NCBI GenBank assembly: GCA_019421975.1
Contig: JAHZEE010000040.1
Coordinates: forward strand, 966-10,774
Origin: Clostridiales bacterium
GTDB taxonomy: Bacteria; Bacillota; Clostridia; Oscillospirales; Oscillospiraceae
Length of the DNA stretch: 9,809 bases
Direction: 5' to 3'
This document shows positions 6,817 to 9,809 of this stretch, piece by piece; the stretch's first letter is position 1, and each line of letters opens with the position of its first letter. Under the pieces are notes generated by a model that made no database searches, was not told the DNA's origin, and saw only the letters and a program-made list of their open reading frames with translations. The translations under genes were made by a program, and so were the position numbers.

Positions 6817-6841
6817 CAGAATTTCACAAACTGTGTATAAT
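6814..6841 (+). promoter_or_regulatory. Promoter of the folT-azlC-azlD unit
   Basis: TTGCAG (6814-6819), 16 bases, then a perfect TATAAT (6836-6841). Transcription should start near 6848, about 13 bases before the riboswitch P1 stem at 6861. Confidence 0.8.
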
Positions 6842-6860
6842 AGGATTATATTTTTCAATA

Positions 6861-6976
6861 GGCAGAGTAGAAATCTGCGGGTTGGCCGGGGTTCCGGCCG
6901 CAGTGCCTGGAGGACGGGGAGTTGTCTCCAGGACGAAAAGCATCCGCTTGCCGTGCAGGTTTCGCATCCCGCTGCC
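6861..6976 (+). ncRNA. Tetrahydrofolate (THF) riboswitch
   Basis: The leader shows the conserved parts of the THF riboswitch of Firmicutes. P1 is GGCAG (6861-6865) with CTGCC (6972-6976), with the hallmark GAGTAG at its 5' side. P2 is AAATCTGC (6871-6878) with GCAGGTTT (6955-6962), including one G-U pair. The P3 arms CCTGGAG / CTCCAGG (6906-6912, 6926-6932) enclose GACGGGGAGTTGT, followed by ACGAAA. The 3' conserved GCATCCCGCT precedes the P1 close. An extra GC-rich hairpin (6884-6899) is inserted between P2 and P3. The family binds reduced folates and usually represses folate uptake or synthesis, which agrees with folT just downstream. The match was made by eye from known members, without a covariance search. 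Confidence 0.88.
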
Positions 6977-6989
6977 GCATACGGACCGA

Positions 6990-7023
6990 CCTCCGCTATG
7001 TGGCACCTGCCCATAGAAGGAGG
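6990..7023 (+). promoter_or_regulatory. Shine-Dalgarno-sequestering hairpin (riboswitch expression platform)
   Basis: CCTCC (6990-6994) can pair with the folT ribosome site GGAGG (7019-7023). Inside it CTATG (6996-7000) pairs with CATAG (7012-7016), and a further GG/CC pair follows across a bulged base. The resulting stacked hairpin would hide the ribosome site. No terminator with a U tract is present, so control is probably at translation. Which riboswitch element competes with this hairpin is not resolved here. Confidence 0.65.
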
Positions 7024-7031
7024 ATTTTTTC

Positions 7032-7607
7032 ATGGAACATCCCAATGTGTTCCGCCGCTCTGCGGCGGAGCTGCGCAGCACGCGCTGTCTGGCGCTCACC
7101 GCTCTCTTTGTCGCGCTCAATGTCGCAACCGATCTTTTGGGCATCCGCGTGCAGCTGACCCCCACCATCCGCATCGGTCCCGGCTTTCTCTGCAACGCCT
7201 GCATCGGCATGCTCTTTGGGCCAGTGGCGGCCATGCTGGGCGGCATCTGCACCGACATCCTGGGCTATCTGGTAAACTCCGGCGGCGCGACCTACTTTCC
7301 GGGCTATACGCTGACGGCCATGCTGGGCGGCATTCTCCACGGTCTGTTTCTCTATCCCCCCAGTACCAGCCGGGCAAAGCGCATTGTGCGGGCAGTATTG
7401 GATAAGACCTGTATCAACCTGTTCTGTAACCTGGGGCTCAACACCCTGTGGCTGTCCATTCTCTATGGGGACAGCTTTCTCGTGCTCCTGCCAGCCCGTG
7501 CGCTGAAAAACCTGGTGCTGCTTCCCTTTGAGTGTGTCGCATTGATTGCCGTGACCGAGGCGGTCTATCAGATCGACGCCCATCGACTCAAAGCAGCGCA
7601 CCGGTAA
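7032..7607 (+). CDS. folT: Folate-specific ECF transporter S component FolT
   Basis: A 191-residue membrane protein, the substrate-binding subunit of an energy-coupling-factor folate importer. It works with the shared EcfA-EcfA'-EcfT module encoded elsewhere. After a short basic N-terminus it has about six hydrophobic segments. Family features include the ELRSTRCLALTALFVAL first helix (13-29), GMLFGPVAAMLGG (59-71), DILGYLVNSGG (75-85) with YFPGYTLTAMLGG (88-100), and the LPARALKN signature (153-160) near the end. The length is normal for FolT. GGAGG lies 8 bases before the ATG at 7032. It is the first gene after the THF riboswitch, which supports folate as substrate. azlC follows after 28 bases on the same strand with no terminator between. 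Confidence 0.9.
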   Translation: MEHPNVFRRSAAELRSTRCLALTALFVALNVATDLLGIRVQLTPTIRIGPGFLCNACIGMLFGPVAAMLGGICTDILGYLVNSGGATYFPGYTLTAMLGGILHGLFLYPPSTSRAKRIVRAVLDKTCINLFCNLGLNTLWLSILYGDSFLVLLPARALKNLVLLPFECVALIAVTEAVYQIDAHRLKAAHR

Positions 7608-7635
7608 AACACTTTCAGAAGGAAGGGTTCCTCCC

Positions 7636-8343
7636 ATGCAACCCCAAAAGACATCCGCGCTGCGCGCTGCGTTTCCCCTGACATTGCCCGTCATGGCCGG
7701 CTATCTGGTCCTTGGCATGGGCTTTGGCATCCTGCTGCAGAGCAAGGGCTACCATTTCGGCTGGGCCATTCTGATGAGCCTGACCATCTACGCCGGCTCC
7801 ATGCAATATGTGGCTGTGGATCTGCTCTCCGGCGGCGCAACGCTCCTCGCCACGGCCCTCATGACGCTGATGGTCAACGCCCGGCATCTGTTCTATGGGA
7901 TCTCCATGCTGGACAAATACCGCACCCTGGGGCGCAGGCGATGGATCATGATTTTTGAGCTGACGGACGAGACCTATTCCATTGTCTGCAGCCACGAGCC
8001 GCCGGCAGGGGTCGACCGGGGCCGCTTTTTTCTGGCCATCTCGATACTGGATCAGTCCTACTGGATCGTGGGCTGTACTCTGGGCGCCATTTTGGGCGCG
8101 GTGGTCCCCATCGACTTTACCGGGGTGGACTTCGCCATGACCGCCCTGTTTCTCGTCATCGTCACAGAACAGTGGCTCACCAGCAAGAACCACCTGCCCG
8201 CCCTGGTCGGCATCGGCGCCTCCATTGTATGTCTGATTCTGTTCGGCGCGGACAATTTTATCATTCCCGCCATGATAGCCATCACCCTTGTCCTGTCGCT
8301 GCTGCGGCGGTACATGGTCACGGAGGAACCTGCTAATGTCTGA
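7636..8343 (+). CDS. azlC: AzlC, large subunit of branched-chain amino acid exporter
   Basis: A 235-residue membrane protein of the AzlC (YgaZ in E. coli) family, which with AzlD (YgaH) exports valine, leucine and related compounds. Visible family features are PLTLPVMAGYLVLGMGFG (14-31), YAGSMQYVAVDLL (52-64), VNARHLFYGISML (80-92), a TDET motif in the central loop, and several further hydrophobic helices. The length fits the family. AAGGAAGG lies about 9 bases before the start at 7636. The stop overlaps the azlD start by 8 bases, as is usual for this pair. It is 28 bases downstream of folT and probably on the same transcript. The exact substrate cannot be read from the sequence. Confidence 0.93.
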   Translation: MQPQKTSALRAAFPLTLPVMAGYLVLGMGFGILLQSKGYHFGWAILMSLTIYAGSMQYVAVDLLSGGATLLATALMTLMVNARHLFYGISMLDKYRTLGRRRWIMIFELTDETYSIVCSHEPPAGVDRGRFFLAISILDQSYWIVGCTLGAILGAVVPIDFTGVDFAMTALFLVIVTEQWLTSKNHLPALVGIGASIVCLILFGADNFIIPAMIAITLVLSLLRRYMVTEEPANV

Positions 8344-8665
8344 TACACTCCATACCGTCGCGCTCATCGCCATCATGGCGCTCGTCACCATGATTCTGCG
8401 CTTTCTCCCGTTTTGGCTGTTTCCGGCGGGAAAAAAGACGCCCGCATTTATCCTGTACCTCGGCAGGGTACTGCCCTGCGCCGTCATGGGAATGCTGGCA
8501 GTCTACTGCTATAAGAACATCACGCCGCTCAGCTGGCCCCACGGCCTGCCGGAGCTGCTGGCCGGCGGTGTGGTGATGGGACTGCACCTCTGGAAGCGCA
8601 ACACCCTGCTCAGCATTGCCGTCGGCACCGTCTGCTACATGCTTCTGGTACAATTTGTGTTTTGA
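8336..8665 (+). CDS. azlD: AzlD, small subunit of branched-chain amino acid exporter
   Basis: A 109-residue protein with about four membrane helices, the partner of AzlC. It has the family stretch LRFLPFWLF (21-29) and the signature LGRVLPCAVMGMLAVYCYK (42-60), followed by a late helix pair. I chose the ATG at 8336 because GGAGG (8322-8326) sits 9 bases upstream. The in-frame start at 8288 would extend well into azlC and lacks this support. The first 8 bases overlap the azlC stop (ATGTCTGA), implying translational coupling. A strong terminator follows 5 bases after the stop. Confidence 0.93.
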   Translation: MSDTLHTVALIAIMALVTMILRFLPFWLFPAGKKTPAFILYLGRVLPCAVMGMLAVYCYKNITPLSWPHGLPELLAGGVVMGLHLWKRNTLLSIAVGTVCYMLLVQFVF

Positions 8666-8669
8666 TGTC

Positions 8670-8701
8670 AAAAGCCGACCCCCGTGGGGGTCGGCTTTTT
8701 T
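8670..8701. terminator. Bidirectional terminator between azlD and chrA
   Basis: GCCGACCCC and GGGGTCGGC arms with a short loop form a very GC-rich stem, flanked by A4 on the left and T6 on the right. It ends the folT-azlCD transcript and, read from the other strand (TTTT after the stem), also the chrA transcript. The chrA stop codon at 8700-8702 touches the T tract. Confidence 0.9.
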
Positions 8702-9335
8702 AAGCGCCTGCCAGATGAAATACCACACCAATCACCGCACAGACCGCCAGAAACAACACAGGGTGTAGCTTTCGCAGCGGCTTCCAGTTGGTGAGAAACA
8801 GCAAAATTGCCGCCAGCACAATCTCTTTCCAGTAGAACAGCTGCGCCAGTCCCGCCACTGCCTGGGGAATCTGGAGAGAGAACAGCTGCGCCCCGCCGAT
8901 TGTGACCGGCACCGCCGCCGTCTGTGTCTGCAGCAGCGTCGCCTGGGCGACCGACAGCCCCGCTGCCGCCACCAGGCCGGCGGAGGCCGCACGCAGGCCA
9001 TACATCACCGCCTGCACATAGCGGTTCTCCCGAAACCGCTTTAAAAACTGCGCCACAATCAAAATCACAATGATAGAGGGCGCCACCAGGCCCAGCGTCG
9101 CCACAATGCTGCCCGGCACCCCCATCATATGGTAGCCCACATAGCTTGCCATATTGACGCCCATGGGGCCCGGCGTGGACTCCGAGACTGCAATCATATT
9201 GAGCAGCTCTGTATGGGTAAACCACCCGGTCTTGTTGCCCAGCGCCTCCAAAAACGGGATGGTGGCCATTCCGCCGCCCACGGCAAACAGCCCCACCTTA
9301 AAATACTCATAAAACAGGCGAAGCAGCAGAATCAT
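8700..9335 (-). CDS. chrA: Chromate transporter, second (downstream) half subunit
   Basis: A 211-residue short-chain CHR (chromate ion transporter) protein with a single CHR domain. It shows the family motif FAVGGGMATIPFLE (17-30), the conserved S-E-S-T-P-G-P-M-G-V segment (51-60) and V-A-T-L-G at 78-82, then several hydrophobic helices. The true start is the ATG at 9335, with GAGG about 8 bases upstream. It overlaps the stop of the upstream half by ATGA. A longer frame reaching 9713 runs over the first half and is not coding. Paired short CHR proteins work together in efflux of chromate in some bacteria, but in many anaerobes the natural substrate is not established. Confidence 0.92.
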   Translation of the reverse strand: MILLLRLFYEYFKVGLFAVGGGMATIPFLEALGNKTGWFTHTELLNMIAVSESTPGPMGVNMASYVGYHMMGVPGSIVATLGLVAPSIIVILIVAQFLKRFRENRYVQAVMYGLRAASAGLVAAAGLSVAQATLLQTQTAAVPVTIGGAQLFSLQIPQAVAGLAQLFYWKEIVLAAILLFLTNWKPLRKLHPVLFLAVCAVIGVVFHLAGA

Positions 9336-9809
9336 ATCACATGCCTCGCTTTCTGAATGACCACGCCGGCCACACCCGCACACACGACTAAAATCACCGG
9401 CGACAGGTCTGTAAAGCTCCCGATCACCAGCGTCAGGCAGAAGATGCAGATTGTCTGCGCATCGACCAGCGCGCCGCGGATGAGCTTGCGCATGGCGTTG
9501 AAAATCAGCACGCACACGCAGACCCGGATCCCTGCAAAGGCGTTCTGTACCGCCGGGTAGTCGGCAAAATTGGAGAGGAATGCGGCGATGATCGTGATAA
9601 TCACAATCGAGGGAAACACGATCCCCAGCGTTGCAAAAATGCCGCCAAGCGCGCCGGCGCGCTTGGCGCCGATAAAGGTCGCCGTGTTGACCGCAATGAC
9701 GCCGGGCGTGCACTGGCCCACGGCAAAATAGTCCGCCAGCTCAGACTCCGTGGCCCAGCCGCGCTTTTCCACAATCTCCCGCTGCAAAATGGGCAGCATC
9801 GCGTAGCCG
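9332..9809 (-). CDS. chrA: Chromate transporter, first half subunit (start outside window)
   Basis: A partial short-chain CHR protein; the frame is open to the right edge of the window. The first visible residues are G-Y-A-M-L-P-I-L-Q-R-E, the usual interior motif of this family, so the ATG at 9799 is internal and the real start lies beyond base 9809. Then come the conserved G-Q-C-T-P-G-V-I-A-V-N-T-A-T segment, L-G-G-I-F-A-T-L-G, and hydrophobic helices to the end at RHVI. Its stop overlaps the next half by 4 bases (ATGA). The two products align motif for motif (QCTPGVIAVN against ESTPGPMGVN), as expected for halves of a duplicated CHR transporter. Confidence 0.92.
   Translation of the reverse strand, partial: GYAMLPILQREIVEKRGWATESELADYFAVGQCTPGVIAVNTATFIGAKRAGALGGIFATLGIVFPSIVIITIIAAFLSNFADYPAVQNAFAGIRVCVCVLIFNAMRKLIRGALVDAQTICIFCLTLVIGSFTDLSPVILVVCAGVAGVVIQKARHVI

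Noticed and set aside
7615..8487. 290-codon minus-strand open frame
   Set aside because: It is the shadow of azlC and azlD. It shows no recognisable domain, and its composition is that of an antisense frame.
9336..9713. N-terminal extension of the second chrA half to 9713
   Set aside because: The extension runs out of frame through the first chrA half and reads as Arg/His-rich noise. The CHR domain and ribosome site support the start at 9335.

Overview
The window looks like chromosomal DNA of a GC-rich, Gram-positive, anaerobic Clostridia-type bacterium. My best guess is the Oscillospiraceae (Oscillibacter/Flavonifractor-like), but that is inference. It rests on strong GGAGG ribosome sites, consensus sigma-A promoters, a THF riboswitch ahead of folT, a YtvI-like (sporulation-associated) permease, and the mix of TrkAH, FolT, AzlCD and two-gene ChrA transporters. 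No rRNA, tRNA, CRISPR array, transposase or phage gene is visible.

Layout from left to right. (1) 1-552, minus: 5' part of ilvC (ketol-acid reductoisomerase), with its own promoter and a short leader. (2) 553-1173: a regulatory and small-gene region. It holds a terminator, a small Cys/Asn/Ser-rich gene of unknown function on the minus strand (776-973) and a good promoter for the next gene. (3) 1174-2295, plus: an AI-2E/YtvI-family membrane protein, ending in a bidirectional terminator. (4) 2343-5156, minus: a trkA-trkH potassium-uptake operon with its promoter. (5) 5315-6803, minus: a promoter, a candidate Rrf2-type operator, cysK, a tightly coupled small leucine-rich-repeat-like gene and a terminator. 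(6) 6814-8701, plus, divergent from cysK: a promoter, a THF riboswitch with an apparent Shine-Dalgarno-sequestering hairpin, folT, azlC, azlD and a bidirectional terminator. (7) 8700-9809, minus: a two-gene chromate transporter (chrA halves) with an ATGA overlap; the first half runs off the window.

Most genes concern amino-acid metabolism or transport (IlvC for branched-chain synthesis, AzlCD for branched-chain export, CysK for cysteine) and ion or vitamin transport (K+, folate, chromate-type anion). The least explained items are the Cys-rich small gene at 776-973, the 19-bp palindrome just downstream of the consensus cysK promoter, the placing of azlCD behind a folate riboswitch and folT, and the LRR-like protein coupled to cysK. 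I found no clear new defence or mobile system; the Cys-rich small gene is the best candidate for something undescribed.
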